From Acidobacteriota bacterium (GTDB lineage Bacteria; Acidobacteriota; Terriglobia; Terriglobales; Acidobacteriaceae), in contig JABCZH010000009.1 of the NCBI GenBank assembly GCA_013289795.1, positions 62,001-126,000 of the forward strand: 64,000 nt of DNA, given 5' to 3'. Under the pieces are notes generated by a model. It worked only from the letters and a program-made list of their open reading frames with translations. It did no database searches and was not told the DNA's origin. Shown here one piece after another: positions 8,933 to 18,000 of the stretch. The translations under genes were made by a program, and so were the position numbers. Position 1 is the stretch's first letter, and every line of letters begins with the position of its first letter.

Positions 8933-9952
8933 TTAGAAGTGTGACTTGCGAGTGTAGTAGCCGGCGCGGTGGCGCACCACGAACGCGGGTCCGGCAGCAG
9001 TTCCGTTGACCTTGACCTGGATGCGGCGAAAATTGGGATCAGACGAGTGCCGCGACGGATAGTAAGCCAGGAGATATTGGGTGCGCAGCTCATCGCTGAT
9101 CTTCCGGAAGGCGTCGTCGAGTTGCGGCACTGAGGTGGCGTAAAAATACTTGCCGCCGGTATCTTCGGATATCTGGATGAGGGCATGTTCGCCCCCGAGA
9201 TCGCGCCCAGCGCTCGCCTCAATGGGGACAACGATGATGCTGTAGACGATGGCTTCAGCTTCCTGGGCGGCGCGGACAGCTTGCTTGTAGTCAACGCGGC
9301 TGACGGTATCGCCGCCGTCGGTGATGATCACCATCACCTTTCTCCCTTGCCGGCGATCCACTGCCTGCGCGCTCAGGTAGATGGCGTCATAAAGCGCGGT
9401 GGCGGCTCCATAGTGAACGCGGTCGATGCCGCGGTCGATGGCCTTCAGATCCGGAGTGAAGGGCACAACTTCGTCCACGGTCTCGCTGAATTCGTAGAGG
9501 CAGAGGGCATCGACAGGACGGAGGATGGCGTGGGCAAAGCGACGGGCCGAGGTCAATTCCAACGGCAGATCTTTCCGCGTGCTGAGGCTGGTGTCGATGT
9601 CCATGACGATGGAAAGCGGCAGCGCCGACTCCTTGTCGAAAACCGAGATGGTCTGTGGAGCGCCGTCTTCCAGCAGTTCGAAATTGTCCTTTGTCAGGCC
9701 CCCGACGGGAGCGCCATGATCGTCGGTGACGGTGACGAAGACATTGACTAATTTGACGTCAACTTTGATGGTCGCATCAGAATTCTGGGCAGCATCGGGG
9801 CTTGAACTGCTCGCCAGGGGCGCCGTCTTGGCGGGAGTGGTGGCACCGGCCCACGGCGGCTTGGGCACCTGCGCAGGGCAAACCGCAATGGCCGCAGCCA
9901 AAAAAAGGAGAAGCTGTCGCATGCTTGAAGGACGGTTCCTGAGGCTGGTCAT
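8933..9952 (-). CDS. Exported VWFA-domain protein of the acidobacterial type
   Basis: The 339-residue protein resembles the VWFA-related family first described in Acidobacteria. A signal sequence (MRQLLLFLAAAIAVCPAQ) is followed by the family lead-in VKLVNVFVTVTDDHGAPVGG LTKDNFELLEDG, then the von Willebrand A fold with a MIDAS-type motif DIDTSLSTRKD and VMVIITDGGDT. The C-terminus SDELRTQYLLAYYPS is also characteristic. Such proteins probably bind metal and mediate protein contacts in the envelope; no enzyme activity is expected. Its ATG overlaps the TGA of the upstream MoaD-MoaE gene (ATGA), implying coupled translation, an odd partnership. An internal ATG at 9922 would start exactly at the signal peptide. 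Confidence 0.88.
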   Translation of the reverse strand: MTSLRNRPSSMRQLLLFLAAAIAVCPAQVPKPPWAGATTPAKTAPLASSSSPDAAQNSDATIKVDVKLVNVFVTVTDDHGAPVGGLTKDNFELLEDGAPQTISVFDKESALPLSIVMDIDTSLSTRKDLPLELTSARRFAHAILRPVDALCLYEFSETVDEVVPFTPDLKAIDRGIDRVHYGAATALYDAIYLSAQAVDRRQGRKVMVIITDGGDTVSRVDYKQAVRAAQEAEAIVYSIIVVPIEASAGRDLGGEHALIQISEDTGGKYFYATSVPQLDDAFRKISDELRTQYLLAYYPSRHSSDPNFRRIQVKVNGTAAGPAFVVRHRAGYYTRKSHF

Positions 9953-10704
9953 TTAGATGCGGGCTTCCCTGAATGGCTGCCTTCACCGGAGGCAATCTCA
10001 GGCGGAAACGGCTCGCCATCGGCCCAGGTGGCACCGTCTTCAAAGTATTCTTTCTTCCAGATGGGCACGGTGCGCTTCAGCGTGTCAATCAGCCAACGGC
10101 AAGCCTCGAAGGCTGCGGTTCGATGAGCAGATGCGACCACGATGGCAACGCTGGTCTCGCCGATCTGCAAGCGGCCAAGCCGGTGCGCGATTGCGACATC
10201 GCGTATGGGAAACTTCGACAGCGCCTGCCGCGCCAGCAACTCCATCTGCTTGAGCGCCATTTCCAGGTAAGCCTCGTAGTCCAGGTAGAGTGTCCGGCGC
10301 CCGCGAGTATGGTTGCGAACCACGCCTTCAAAAACTACCGCAGCGCCATCGTCCGGCTGCTTGATTCGTTGCAGCAGGGCCTGCGTGTCAATTGCCCGAT
10401 CGACAATGGCAGCGTAACCGCTGTGATCCGCTGGCTCGGCGACCGAGTTCGGCTGGCCTGAGCCGCCGCTGACCGGAGGAAGTAGGGCGACTTCGTCCCC
10501 TGACTTGAGCCTGGAGTCGAGTGGGGCGTATTCCTGATTGATGGACACTGCGAGAGAAGCCGCAATCGGCTTCAGGCGGGGGATTTGCCCTTGGTAGTGT
10601 GTGAGCAGATCGCGCAAGGTGGCATGCTCGGGCAATTCGAGCGAATCGCTGCTCCACCCGGTGAGGTCTTTGAGCATTCCGAAGAATAAGACGTGAACCT
10701 GCAT
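9949..10704 (-). CDS. moaE: Fused MoaD-MoaE molybdopterin synthase
   Basis: The 251-residue product combines both subunits of molybdopterin synthase, which adds two sulfurs to cyclic pyranopterin monophosphate in molybdenum cofactor synthesis. Residues 1-81 are MoaD (MQVHVLFFGMLKDLTG to LLPPVSGG), including the terminal Gly-Gly that must become a thiocarboxylate. A linker (SGQPNSVAEPADHSG) leads into MoaE, with VVFEGVVRNHTRGR, HRLGRLQIGE and the lysine-rich active-site segment IWKKEYFEDGATW. The ATG at 10704 has AAGGG six bases upstream; the extension to 10803 is rejected. The internal Gly-Gly suggests cleavage to free the MoaD tail, as reported for mycobacterial MoaX. No other cofactor gene is adjacent. 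Confidence 0.9.
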   Translation of the reverse strand: MQVHVLFFGMLKDLTGWSSDSLELPEHATLRDLLTHYQGQIPRLKPIAASLAVSINQEYAPLDSRLKSGDEVALLPPVSGGSGQPNSVAEPADHSGYAAIVDRAIDTQALLQRIKQPDDGAAVVFEGVVRNHTRGRRTLYLDYEAYLEMALKQMELLARQALSKFPIRDVAIAHRLGRLQIGETSVAIVVASAHRTAAFEACRWLIDTLKRTVPIWKKEYFEDGATWADGEPFPPEIASGEGSHSGKPASK

Positions 10705-10713
10705 CACAAGCCC

Positions 10714-10741
10714 TTGGCTCTTGGCTGTTAGCTCTTGGCTA
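10714..10741. repeat. Heptad array B (unit TTGGCTN)
   Basis: Four 7-base units in a row (TTGGCTC, TTGGCTG, TTAGCTC, TTGGCTA), ending just upstream of the MoaD-MoaE start. It belongs to the same 7-periodic family as the arrays near 24240, 43760 and 44165. It would lie in the 5' untranslated region of the fused gene. Confidence 0.6.
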
Positions 10742-10774
10742 TCACCTTCAGTGTATCGTGATTGCCGCCAAGAA

Positions 10775-10804
10775 CATGACGGCTCCCTTTCGGGAGCCGG
10801 CATG
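10775..10804. terminator. Strong hairpin after the FecR-domain gene
   Basis: GGCTCCC (10781-10787) and GGGAGCC (10792-10798) form a perfect stem around TTTC, extended by CATG/CATG beyond a two-base bulge. It lies 19 bases downstream of the FecR-domain gene on the minus strand and upstream of the MoaD-MoaE gene. There is no clear U-run, so it may work as a terminator or a transcript-stabilising stem. Confidence 0.6.
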
Positions 10805-10822
10805 TTTGGTTAGTGCAGCGGG

Positions 10823-12772
10823 TTAGCGCCCACCCTTAGGTTTGCCCGAGTGTGCCGGTGGCGCCGAGGGATGCGGAGCTCTCGCAGCAGGTGCGGCCTG
10901 GTGTTGTTGCCAGGCGCTGAACTTCTGCGCCTCACTCTGGTTATGCTCCGGCCTGTCCATAACAGGCGGGGCGGATCTTACGAGCGGATGGCCCGCCTCG
11001 GCCGGCGGCCGTGGCACAGCCGCAGGATGCGGAATGTTGGGCGCAGGGCGATCATTCATGCTCGGCGGCTCTGGCCGGGATGCCGTTCTCTGTTCCTCCA
11101 GATGGGTATTGGGAGCGGGGCGCGGCGGCTGATTCTCGGTCCGGACGGGAGGCTCCGCTTTTCCCGGGGTTTCTGGACGAACGTTCATTGCGGGTTGCCG
11201 CTCCTCGAAAGAAGCCCGCGCGGCCGGCATGTGAGTACCGACCACTGGCCGGTTCACAACCGAGGCCGGTGGTCTTGCGCTTGCAGGGCGTCCCGCTCCT
11301 ATCACACTGGCCCGCGACGGCTGGGCAGGGATGGTGCGGACCACAGGCGCTTCCGCGAGTTGCCTGGCATCCACCTTGACCATGCCTTGAGCGACTGGAC
11401 GAGCATTGACGAAGGTGTCATGCGAAACTGCAGTCACGGCATTGGTCACATGCTGGTTGGCATACGTGACGTGGTTTACGTTGGTGTTGTTGACGACAGT
11501 AGTGTTGTAGACGTTGGTCACCTGGGTGACATTTACCCGGGTATTGGTGATGTTCACATTGTTTACGTACACGCGGCTGGTGCGATACCAGGGCACGAAC
11601 ACCTCGCGCGGCGCCAGTGGGAACCAGGCAACGGCTGGTCCGATGCCAACGCCGATGCCAAAACCGCCGCCACCCACGAAAGCCACCAAGGCGGGTGCGT
11701 AAACGGGCCGCACCAGCACCGGACCCGGTACCCAGCCCCATCCACCGCCTATAAAGGCCCAGCGTCCGTAGTGGAATGGCGCAAAGCCCCAAGGTTCGTC
11801 TTCCACCCAGGTCCAGCCCCAGGGTGCAACCCAGACCCAGTGGCCGAAGCGGTAGGGCGCCCATCCCGGCGCAACACCGACGGGCGTCCACACCGGACCA
11901 TAGTCCGCGGCGTAATTCCAGTGGCCATATTCGTCGAGGTCCTCAGCGCCAGTCATTTCCGGAGAAATGTAGTTCGACGATTCGGCTTTATCTTCGTGCT
12001 GGTCACGATTGAAACCGAAGTTGTCGAAGTCATCGCGATCAGGCACTTGCCCGATCTGGTGATCAAGTTTGTCGGTGCCGGTGAAGGTCGCGCGCTGGCC
12101 CGCAATCACCACGAAGGAATCGCCACCGCCGGTCACTTCACCCCGGCCTTTCCACATCGTGACATCGGTTTCGTCGCCAGCGGCATTCACGTCCACCCGG
12201 TATTCGCCGGGGCGTTGCACCTGGAAAGCGGAGTTTGGCGTATCGATCTCGAAGCGGTCTTCGTCATCGAGATGGCGCACGCGGAAGATGAGTGAACCCT
12301 GAGACAGACGCAGTTGCGTAGTGTGGTCGTCGAGATCCAAAAAGGTCACGCTGGTTTCGGAATCCATGCGAACTGACGTGGATCCCATTTGAAACTCGGC
12401 TCGCGAATCCTTGTCGGCCCACAGATTGTCGCCGCTAGACAATGGGCGATTCTGAACAGCCGTTACCCAGTCACCCTGTCCCCCCGGCTGAAACGAAATG
12501 GAACCGTTGGAATAGCTCAACCGGGCGACACGGCCGGGAGGATCCTGCGCCGGAGAAGCATCCGGCTGTGCCGGTTGGCCGACAGTTTGATCCTGCGGGG
12601 GCTGGCCCTGGTCCTGCGGTTGACTTTGGTCTGGCGGCGCCTGGGATTGGTCCTGCTGGGGCATTTGATCCTGCTGTGGCGGCTGGTCCTGGGCAAATAC
12701 TCGCCGCGAAACCGGCAACGCTAGAAGTCCAGTTAAGACTGCGGAAATTAGTAGGGCTCGTGGCGCCTTCAT
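10823..12772 (-). CDS. Exported FecR/DUF6600-domain protein
   Basis: The 649-residue protein begins with a signal peptide (MKAPRALLISAVLTGLLALP), then a Gln/Asp/Pro repeat tract of about 50 residues (QDQPPQQDQMPQQDQ and similar). A FecR-like beta domain follows (VARLSYSNGSISFQPGG, MDSETSVTFLDLDD, FEIDTPNSAFQVQRPGEYRV). Next is an aromatic region rich in Trp and Gly (GHWNYAADYGPVWTPVGVAP, GHWVWVAPWGWTWVEDEPWG) that defines DUF6600-type acidobacterial proteins, an Asn/Thr/Val stretch, and a disordered Pro-rich C-terminus. The ATG at 12772 has GAGGA eight bases upstream. FecR domains sense or transduce envelope signals in other phyla; no sigma factor is adjacent, so the role here is unknown, perhaps structural. 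Confidence 0.85.
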   Translation of the reverse strand: MKAPRALLISAVLTGLLALPVSRRVFAQDQPPQQDQMPQQDQSQAPPDQSQPQDQGQPPQDQTVGQPAQPDASPAQDPPGRVARLSYSNGSISFQPGGQGDWVTAVQNRPLSSGDNLWADKDSRAEFQMGSTSVRMDSETSVTFLDLDDHTTQLRLSQGSLIFRVRHLDDEDRFEIDTPNSAFQVQRPGEYRVDVNAAGDETDVTMWKGRGEVTGGGDSFVVIAGQRATFTGTDKLDHQIGQVPDRDDFDNFGFNRDQHEDKAESSNYISPEMTGAEDLDEYGHWNYAADYGPVWTPVGVAPGWAPYRFGHWVWVAPWGWTWVEDEPWGFAPFHYGRWAFIGGGWGWVPGPVLVRPVYAPALVAFVGGGGFGIGVGIGPAVAWFPLAPREVFVPWYRTSRVYVNNVNITNTRVNVTQVTNVYNTTVVNNTNVNHVTYANQHVTNAVTAVSHDTFVNARPVAQGMVKVDARQLAEAPVVRTIPAQPSRASVIGAGRPASARPPASVVNRPVVGTHMPAARASFEERQPAMNVRPETPGKAEPPVRTENQPPRPAPNTHLEEQRTASRPEPPSMNDRPAPNIPHPAAVPRPPAEAGHPLVRSAPPVMDRPEHNQSEAQKFSAWQQHQAAPAARAPHPSAPPAHSGKPKGGR

Positions 12773-12911
12773 TGGTTCATTCCTCGCTTGCGGTCGCATC
12801 GACCGCCAAATTCTCTGAAAAAAAGGGTCTCGAAGGATTAAACACCAGTGGAAGCTGGAAGTTCTACACCGGTAAACCGGAACCTGCTAACTGTAACTCA
12901 TAGATAGAGAA

Positions 12912-12940
12912 ATGCCAGCGCCGACTTTCGGGGCTGGCAT
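12912..12940 (-). terminator. Terminator hairpin after lon
   Basis: ATGCCAGC (12912-12919) pairs with GCTGGCAT (12933-12940), with an inner CCGA/TCGG stem around CTT. It lies 21 bases beyond the lon stop codon on the minus strand and separates lon from the FecR-domain gene. Only a short T-rich stretch follows. Confidence 0.6.
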
Positions 12941-12960
12941 CTGATTAAACAATACGACGC

Positions 12961-15399
12961 TTAAGCCACCGGTTGCTCGCTGAGGACTTTTTCGCGCTCC
13001 TCGGCGTCCTGCTTTTCTTCGCGGGTCGTAGAGGGCAATGCCAGGCGCAGAACCTCGTCGATGGTCTTGACGTAGTGGATGTTGACGTTCTCGAGTTGCT
13101 CCGGAGTCAGGTCCTCGACAACGTTCATGCGATTCTCCGCCGGCAGGATGACATCGCGGACACCCGCCCGCTTGGCAGCGAGAACTTTCTCTTTCACCCC
13201 ACCGATGGGCAGAACATTTCCGCTGAGCGTGATTTCTCCGGTCATGGCGGTCAGCGGACGCACCGGTCGATTGGTCAACAACGAAACCAGCGCGGTGGTC
13301 ATGGTGACGCCGGCCGAAGGGCCGTCCTTGGGGATCGCTCCCGCCGGAACGTGAATGTGAATATCGTGCTCCGCGAAGAAATTCTCGGAGATCCCCAGTT
13401 GCACCGCGTTGGAGCGGACCCAGGTGAGCGCGGCTTGCATGGATTCCTGCATGACCTGGCCGATCTGTCCGGTCATGGTGAAGCCGCCCTTGCCCTTCAT
13501 CACGTTGGCTTCGACGAATAGGATGTCGCCGCCCGAAGGGGTCCAGGCCAGGCCGACTACGACTCCAGCACGCTCAGTGCGCTCGGCGATTTCGCCTTCG
13601 ACTCGGATCTTGATGCCGCCCAGGAATTCCTGCACGATTTCCGGCGTCACCACCAATTTTTCCGTTTTACCCTCGGCGAGACGACGAGCTTGCTTACGGC
13701 AGATGGTGCCAATGGTGCGTTCCAGATTGCGAACACCCGCTTCCCGAGTGTAGTGACGGATCACGTACTGTACTGAGTCCTCAGGAAAGTCGATCTGCTC
13801 TTTGGTGATCCCGTTCTCTTCGATTTGGCGCGGAATCAGATACTGGAATGCGATGTGTACTTTTTCTTCCTCGGTGTAACCCTGAAGTTCGATGATCTCC
13901 ATGCGGTCACGCAGCGGTTCGGAGATGGGATCGAGCATGTTAGCGGTGGTAATGAACAGGACTTTGGAGAGATCGAAGGGAACGTCCAGATAGTTGTCGC
14001 GAAAAGTAGAATTCTGCTCGGGATCAAGCGCTTCGAGCAAAGCCGAACTGGGATCACCGCGGAAATCACGACCGACTTTGTCGATCTCGTCGAGCATGAA
14101 AACCGGATCTTTGGTCTCGGCGCGGCGAATTCCCTGGATGATCTGACCGGGTAGAGCGCCAATGTAAGTCCGCCGATGGCCACGCACTTCGGCTTCGTCG
14201 TGCACCCCGCCCAGCGAGATGCGAACAAACTTGCGACCCAGAGCGCGGGCGATGGATTTGCCCAGCGAAGTCTTGCCAACTCCAGGAGGGCCTACGAAAC
14301 AAAGGATTGGCCCCTTCATGGTGGGCTTCAAACGGCGAACCGAAAGATAGTCCAAGATGCGATCTTTGACACGCTTCAGGTCGTAATGGTCGGCGTCGAG
14401 AACTTCTTTGGCCTTGATGATATCCACGTCACCGCCGGAAGTCTTGGCCCAAGGGAGCACGGACAGCCATTCGATGTAGTTCCGGGTCACGCCGTAGTCG
14501 GCAGCCATCGGAGACATGCGAGTGAGCCGGCCCAATTCCTTGAGCGCTTCCTTCTTGACGTCATCCGGCATCCCGGCGGCTTCGATTTTCTGCCGCAGCT
14601 CTTCGGTATCACGCTGGCCTTCGTCCTGTTCCCCCAGTTCCTTTTGGATGGCCTTCATCTGCTCGCGCAGATAGTATTCTCGCTGGGTCTGCTGCACCCG
14701 GTCCTGCACTTCCGACTGAATCTTGTTGCGGAGTTGCTGAACCTCCAGCTCTTTCGCGAGATGCTGGTTGATCTTCTCCAGGCGAACCCGAACATCAGTG
14801 GTCTCGAGCGCGTCCTGCTTGTCGGCGGTCGAGAGTGAAGGCAGCGACGAAGCGATGAAATCCACCAGGCGGCCGGGCTCGTCAATATTCATGGCCACAG
14901 TGGAAAGTTCATCGGACAATGTGGGCGAGCCGGCAACGATCTGTTGAAACAGAGTCAGAACGTTGCGCTGCAAAGCTTCGACTTCAGAGCTTTTCGGCGG
15001 GATCGCTTCCGGGACGGTCTCGATCTGGGCGAGCATAAAGGGCGCCAGTTGGGCGAACTGTCCCAACCTCACCCGTTCCAGACCCTCGGCGAAGACGAAA
15101 AGACTCTGGTTGGGCATCTTGACCACTTTGTGGACGATCGCCAGGGTGCCGACGGTGTACAAATCAGCTGGCTGAGGAGTGTCAACTCGCGCCTCGCGCT
15201 GCGCGACCACCACGATGGTCTTATCCTCACCGAGCGAATTGATGAGCTGTACCGAGCTTTCCCGACCCACGGTCAAGGGCAGCACGGCGTGGGGGAACAA
15301 GACCGTATCTCGTACAGGGAGAATGGGAAGCGCGCGTTCCGCCTCTTCATTCTTGATGCTTTCCTTACTATTGCGCTCGCCGCGCGACGGCTGTGTCAT
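12961..15399 (-). CDS. lon: ATP-dependent protease Lon (first copy)
   Basis: This full-length 812-residue Lon degrades misfolded and regulatory proteins in the cytoplasm. The N-terminal substrate-binding domain starts at [20 protein letters not shown]; a coiled region ([20 protein letters not shown]) precedes the AAA+ module with Walker [14 protein letters not shown] and Walker [11 protein letters not shown]. The C-terminal protease has the catalytic serine in [14 protein letters not shown] and lysine near [16 protein letters not shown]. The ATG is preceded by AAGGTG five to six bases away. A second lon stands in the clpX operon at the right edge, so this organism has at least two Lon paralogues; this one is monocistronic. 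I see no clear heat-shock operator upstream. Confidence 0.97.
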   Translation of the reverse strand: MTQPSRGERNSKESIKNEEAERALPILPVRDTVLFPHAVLPLTVGRESSVQLINSLGEDKTIVVVAQREARVDTPQPADLYTVGTLAIVHKVVKMPNQSLFVFAEGLERVRLGQFAQLAPFMLAQIETVPEAIPPKSSEVEALQRNVLTLFQQIVAGSPTLSDELSTVAMNIDEPGRLVDFIASSLPSLSTADKQDALETTDVRVRLEKINQHLAKELEVQQLRNKIQSEVQDRVQQTQREYYLREQMKAIQKELGEQDEGQRDTEELRQKIEAAGMPDDVKKEALKELGRLTRMSPMAADYGVTRNYIEWLSVLPWAKTSGGDVDIIKAKEVLDADHYDLKRVKDRILDYLSVRRLKPTMKGPILCFVGPPGVGKTSLGKSIARALGRKFVRISLGGVHDEAEVRGHRRTYIGALPGQIIQGIRRAETKDPVFMLDEIDKVGRDFRGDPSSALLEALDPEQNSTFRDNYLDVPFDLSKVLFITTANMLDPISEPLRDRMEIIELQGYTEEEKVHIAFQYLIPRQIEENGITKEQIDFPEDSVQYVIRHYTREAGVRNLERTIGTICRKQARRLAEGKTEKLVVTPEIVQEFLGGIKIRVEGEIAERTERAGVVVGLAWTPSGGDILFVEANVMKGKGGFTMTGQIGQVMQESMQAALTWVRSNAVQLGISENFFAEHDIHIHVPAGAIPKDGPSAGVTMTTALVSLLTNRPVRPLTAMTGEITLSGNVLPIGGVKEKVLAAKRAGVRDVILPAENRMNVVEDLTPEQLENVNIHYVKTIDEVLRLALPSTTREEKQDAEEREKVLSEQPVA

Positions 15400-15556
15400 A
15401 TTTCACCTTGAGTGTAATGTGCTCAAGTTTGGATGAGAGCACTGCCCCAAAAGATGCAATCGGCTCTTTAGGGCTTATTCGTGAGAGCGCACCGAGTGTA
15501 AACCTTCTTGGGATGGTTTGCACCCATCCAAAGGTAGCAAGACACCTGGTGTCAGC

Positions 15557-16042
15557 TCACGGCCCAGTGGACGCTGGAAGCGGACCCTCGATTTGCTTCT
15601 CCAGTACAAAGGCGTCTACGCCCGTGGAATAGTATCGTGGGACGACCTTCACCACGCTGTAATGATGCCGCTTATAGAAACCGAGTGCGGAAGTATTGTC
15701 GACAGCGGTTTCGAGAACCACTGTGTGGCAGGGGACATGGCGCAGGCGCTCTTCAGCCGCCACCAGCAACTGCGAGCCAAGACCACCGCGACGGCTGGCG
15801 GGGAGCACGTCAATGGTAATGATGTGACCCACTCCACGCCGGCTGGCTTCGGCGACGATGAAACCAGCAACGCTTGGTTTCTCTCCAGCGCGCTCGGCGA
15901 CTACGGTGAACGATCCCCGGTGCTGGATGTAGGCTGCCAACTCCCTCCGAGGGTAGGCAATGCCGGGAGGAAAGCACCGCTGGTCGATGCTCCACAAGAT
16001 CTCGAAATCCTCAGTTCGATACTCTCGCAGGGAAAATTCCAC
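15557..16042 (-). CDS. GNAT family N-acetyltransferase (RimI-like)
   Basis: The 161-residue protein shows the GNAT fold: N-terminal LREYRTEDFEILWSIDQRCF, a central strand SVAGFIVAEAS, then motif A HIITIDVLPASRRGGLGSQL, whose RxxGxG/A loop binds the pyrophosphate of acetyl-CoA, followed by LETAVDNTSALGFYKRHHY, the motif B region. The pattern is closest to RimI-type acetyltransferases that act on protein N-termini, but small-molecule acetylation is equally possible. The start is a GTG (16040-16042) without a clear ribosome site. It lies upstream of lon on the same strand with a 157-base gap, so co-transcription is uncertain. Confidence 0.85.
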   Translation of the reverse strand: MEFSLREYRTEDFEILWSIDQRCFPPGIAYPRRELAAYIQHRGSFTVVAERAGEKPSVAGFIVAEASRRGVGHIITIDVLPASRRGGLGSQLLVAAEERLRHVPCHTVVLETAVDNTSALGFYKRHHYSVVKVVPRYYSTGVDAFVLEKQIEGPLPASTGP

Positions 16043-16172
16043 TCGGTGATTCTATCCGGAAGCGCCCGCTCGGGGCTTGATGTATGCAGGAAAAGGGTTT
16101 AGAAGCGGTGCAAAAACATCTCACGAAACTGTTGCGCGGGGCGCACCCTAGGACGTACCATTCGCATCTGAG

Positions 16173-16832
16173 ATGGTTGTGGGACGCCTGTTTCTTATCT
16201 ACGCGGGATTAATGGCTGGCCTAGTCGGGCTGTGGTATTTCTGCATGGCAGCGTACAACCGCCGGAGGGGCCTACTCGCTTTGCGCAAAGTCGAGGCGGC
16301 GTGCTCACACCGGGCCCGCGTTGTTGATGCTCACTGGATTGGCGCGTCAAAACTCCAGGCGCATTTGCGCTTTGCCGCTCGCTGGTTTGAAAATGCCAGG
16401 ATCACAATCCGCCTCCAGCCTCGCCCCGTGCCAATGCTGTGGTTGTTGAGCAGTTGGCACAAACAAAGAGAAACGGTGACGTTTGAAGCGGACCTGGACA
16501 ACGCCCCGGGTGTTCGTCTGGACGTGTTCCGCCATCACTGGTTGAGTGACGGCGATCGCCAGATGATCAAGAGTTCCCGTAATTGGACGGTGACGCGTTC
16601 GCAGCCAGTAGTGCTCACCACCTCCAACCTGTGGCGGAAGGAACTCCCCCCGATCGTGAATACTCTTATGGCCTCTCGCGGGCACAACCTGTTGAAAGTT
16701 CGTCTGCGCCCCGAATCACCACACATAGCCGCGACCATGGATCTTGATGCTCTATCGGGCGAGGAGGCCGCAGCCGGGTTTCTGAGCGTGCTGCGGGAGT
16801 TGGCGGCTGGGGCATCGCGTACGAGACAGTAG
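16173..16832 (+). CDS. Membrane-anchored protein of unknown function
   Basis: I do not recognise this 219-residue protein. It has one N-terminal hydrophobic segment (LFLIYAGLMAGLVGLWYFCM) followed by a basic patch (AYNRRRGLLALRKVE), so the rest probably faces the cytoplasm. The soluble part is a mix of basic and beta-prone segments (RITIRLQPRPVPMLWLL, ETVTFEADLDNAPGVRLDVF) with a leucine-rich helical end (FLSVLRELAAGA). There is no catalytic motif. It stands alone between two minus-strand genes. The ATG lacks a strong ribosome site. Codon use looks like that of its neighbours, which supports its being a real gene. Confidence 0.6.
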   Translation: MVVGRLFLIYAGLMAGLVGLWYFCMAAYNRRRGLLALRKVEAACSHRARVVDAHWIGASKLQAHLRFAARWFENARITIRLQPRPVPMLWLLSSWHKQRETVTFEADLDNAPGVRLDVFRHHWLSDGDRQMIKSSRNWTVTRSQPVVLTTSNLWRKELPPIVNTLMASRGHNLLKVRLRPESPHIAATMDLDALSGEEAAAGFLSVLRELAAGASRTRQ

Positions 16833-16857
16833 CATCCCTACCAGGATTCCCACCCAA

Positions 16858-17502
16858 TCAATTTAGGAACTGACGGCGGACCTGCCCGTTGCTTGCCGGG
16901 CCTTTGGGGGCGTCCACCGTTCTCCAGGCACAATCAATAAATTGCACCTTCTGCAGCCCGTCTTTGGGACGATTTTCAGAGGCGACGTTGGCGCTGACGC
17001 GCAGCCGCTGAAGGCGGGCGATCGCGCGATCGACCACGCGAGCCAAGTCGGCTGCGTAATCGGCGCCGCGGCCTTCGCGCAAACGGTGTTTCGCCTCCTC
17101 CGGTGAGAACCAGGTGGGATTGCGGTCGAACTCCTGCGGCGCTTCCAACCGTGTGACTTCACAAAGGTGAGCCATGATGGTCTGTCGCTTTGAGGCTGCT
17201 GATTTGCGGGAAGCACCAGTCTTGTGGCGAACATAGCTCGCGAAGGAGGCTTCCTCCATGCGGCCATGAACCCCGGCTTCTTCGAAGGCCTCGAGGGCAG
17301 CGGCTTGGGCGTGAGTCAATCCGGGCTCGGCGCCGCCCTTGGGGAAAGTCCAGCGTCCACTGCCGCGAGTCCGTACCAAGAGAAATTCGATATCGGTGCC
17401 GCGAACGCGGTAACAGACGGCGGCCACCTGTTGGTCTCCTCGCAAGCGGCGAAGATGCGCGAGGCGGACGAACTTTGCGGAAGAACGCGCGACCGTGCTC
17501 AT
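16858..17502 (-). CDS. NUDIX hydrolase
   Basis: The 214-residue product has a NUDIX fold: AAVCYRVRGTDIEFLLVRTR, then WTFPKGGAEPGLTHAQAA with ALEAFEEAGVHG as the catalytic helix. The core glutamates of the EEAG part are present, but the usual Glu and Arg earlier in the Nudix box are Leu, as happens in the diphosphoinositol or dinucleotide polyphosphate branch with AxEAxEEAGV. It would hydrolyse a nucleoside or inositol pyrophosphate linkage. A C-terminal extension of about 45 residues is basic and lacks known motifs. The ATG at 17502 is chosen by homology; a TTG at 17544 adds 14 residues and neither has a good ribosome site. Confidence 0.8.
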   Translation of the reverse strand: MSTVARSSAKFVRLAHLRRLRGDQQVAAVCYRVRGTDIEFLLVRTRGSGRWTFPKGGAEPGLTHAQAAALEAFEEAGVHGRMEEASFASYVRHKTGASRKSAASKRQTIMAHLCEVTRLEAPQEFDRNPTWFSPEEAKHRLREGRGADYAADLARVVDRAIARLQRLRVSANVASENRPKDGLQKVQFIDCAWRTVDAPKGPASNGQVRRQFLN

Positions 17503-17652
17503 GGCACCAGAGTGCACGATGCGGGCGGGTGTGGATAGAGTCAAGGTTGGTTCGGGGTATTCACGGCTGCGGAATCCTCTTACATACTTGCGCTGCTTGA
17601 AAGATAGAGACAGTATTTTGTTTCGGCCGTCAGGCCACCAAAAGGGGGATGC

Positions 17653-18000
17653 TTGGAAAACTTGTACTGTCTGCGCTGCAATCGGGAACTGGAAGCAGGG
17701 CGCAAATCGGTTGCCATGTACATGTTCGCGCAGACGGTGGGAATCCGTCCGCGCCAGAAATCGGCAGCGCAGCGAATTTGTTTCTGCCCGCAGTGTTCGG
17801 TGTCCCTGGCCATGGGTCCGCCGCCGGAAGGCGCGCTCAACGTTGCCGCGTGGAATATGATCCGCGAACTCGTAGGCTCGGATCCGGCGCTCAATCAGGC
17901 GGCTTGGGAAAATCTGAGGGGCGTGGTTGGTTTATTGCCTGCTACGGGCACCGACGGCGTCCCGCGGCGGGCGAGCGGCGAAGGATATTTTGAATTCTAA
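17653..18000 (+). CDS. Small zinc-ribbon-like protein
   Basis: This 115-residue protein starts at a TTG (17653) with GGGGG four bases upstream, which decides the start. Two Cys pairs, YCLRCNRE near the N-terminus and CFCPQC around residue 45, could form a zinc ribbon. The rest is helical (LNVAAWNMIRELVGSDPALN). No enzymatic motif is present, and I do not know a family. An overlapping ATG frame at 17649 gives a cysteine-poor, unstructured peptide and is rejected. It converges on the response regulator gene, whose stop begins at the next base, so no spacer remains. Confidence 0.6.
   Translation: MENLYCLRCNRELEAGRKSVAMYMFAQTVGIRPRQKSAAQRICFCPQCSVSLAMGPPPEGALNVAAWNMIRELVGSDPALNQAAWENLRGVVGLLPATGTDGVPRRASGEGYFEF

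Noticed and set aside
10850-12295. 481-codon plus-strand frame opposite the FecR-domain gene
   Set aside because: The minus-strand product has a signal peptide, good ribosome site and known domains; the antisense frame is Arg/His/Gly-rich and featureless.
15419-15442. CIRCE heat-shock operator upstream of lon
   Set aside because: GTGCTC and GAGCAC form an inverted repeat with a 12-base spacer, but the CIRCE arms (TTAGCACTC) and 9-base spacer are not matched.
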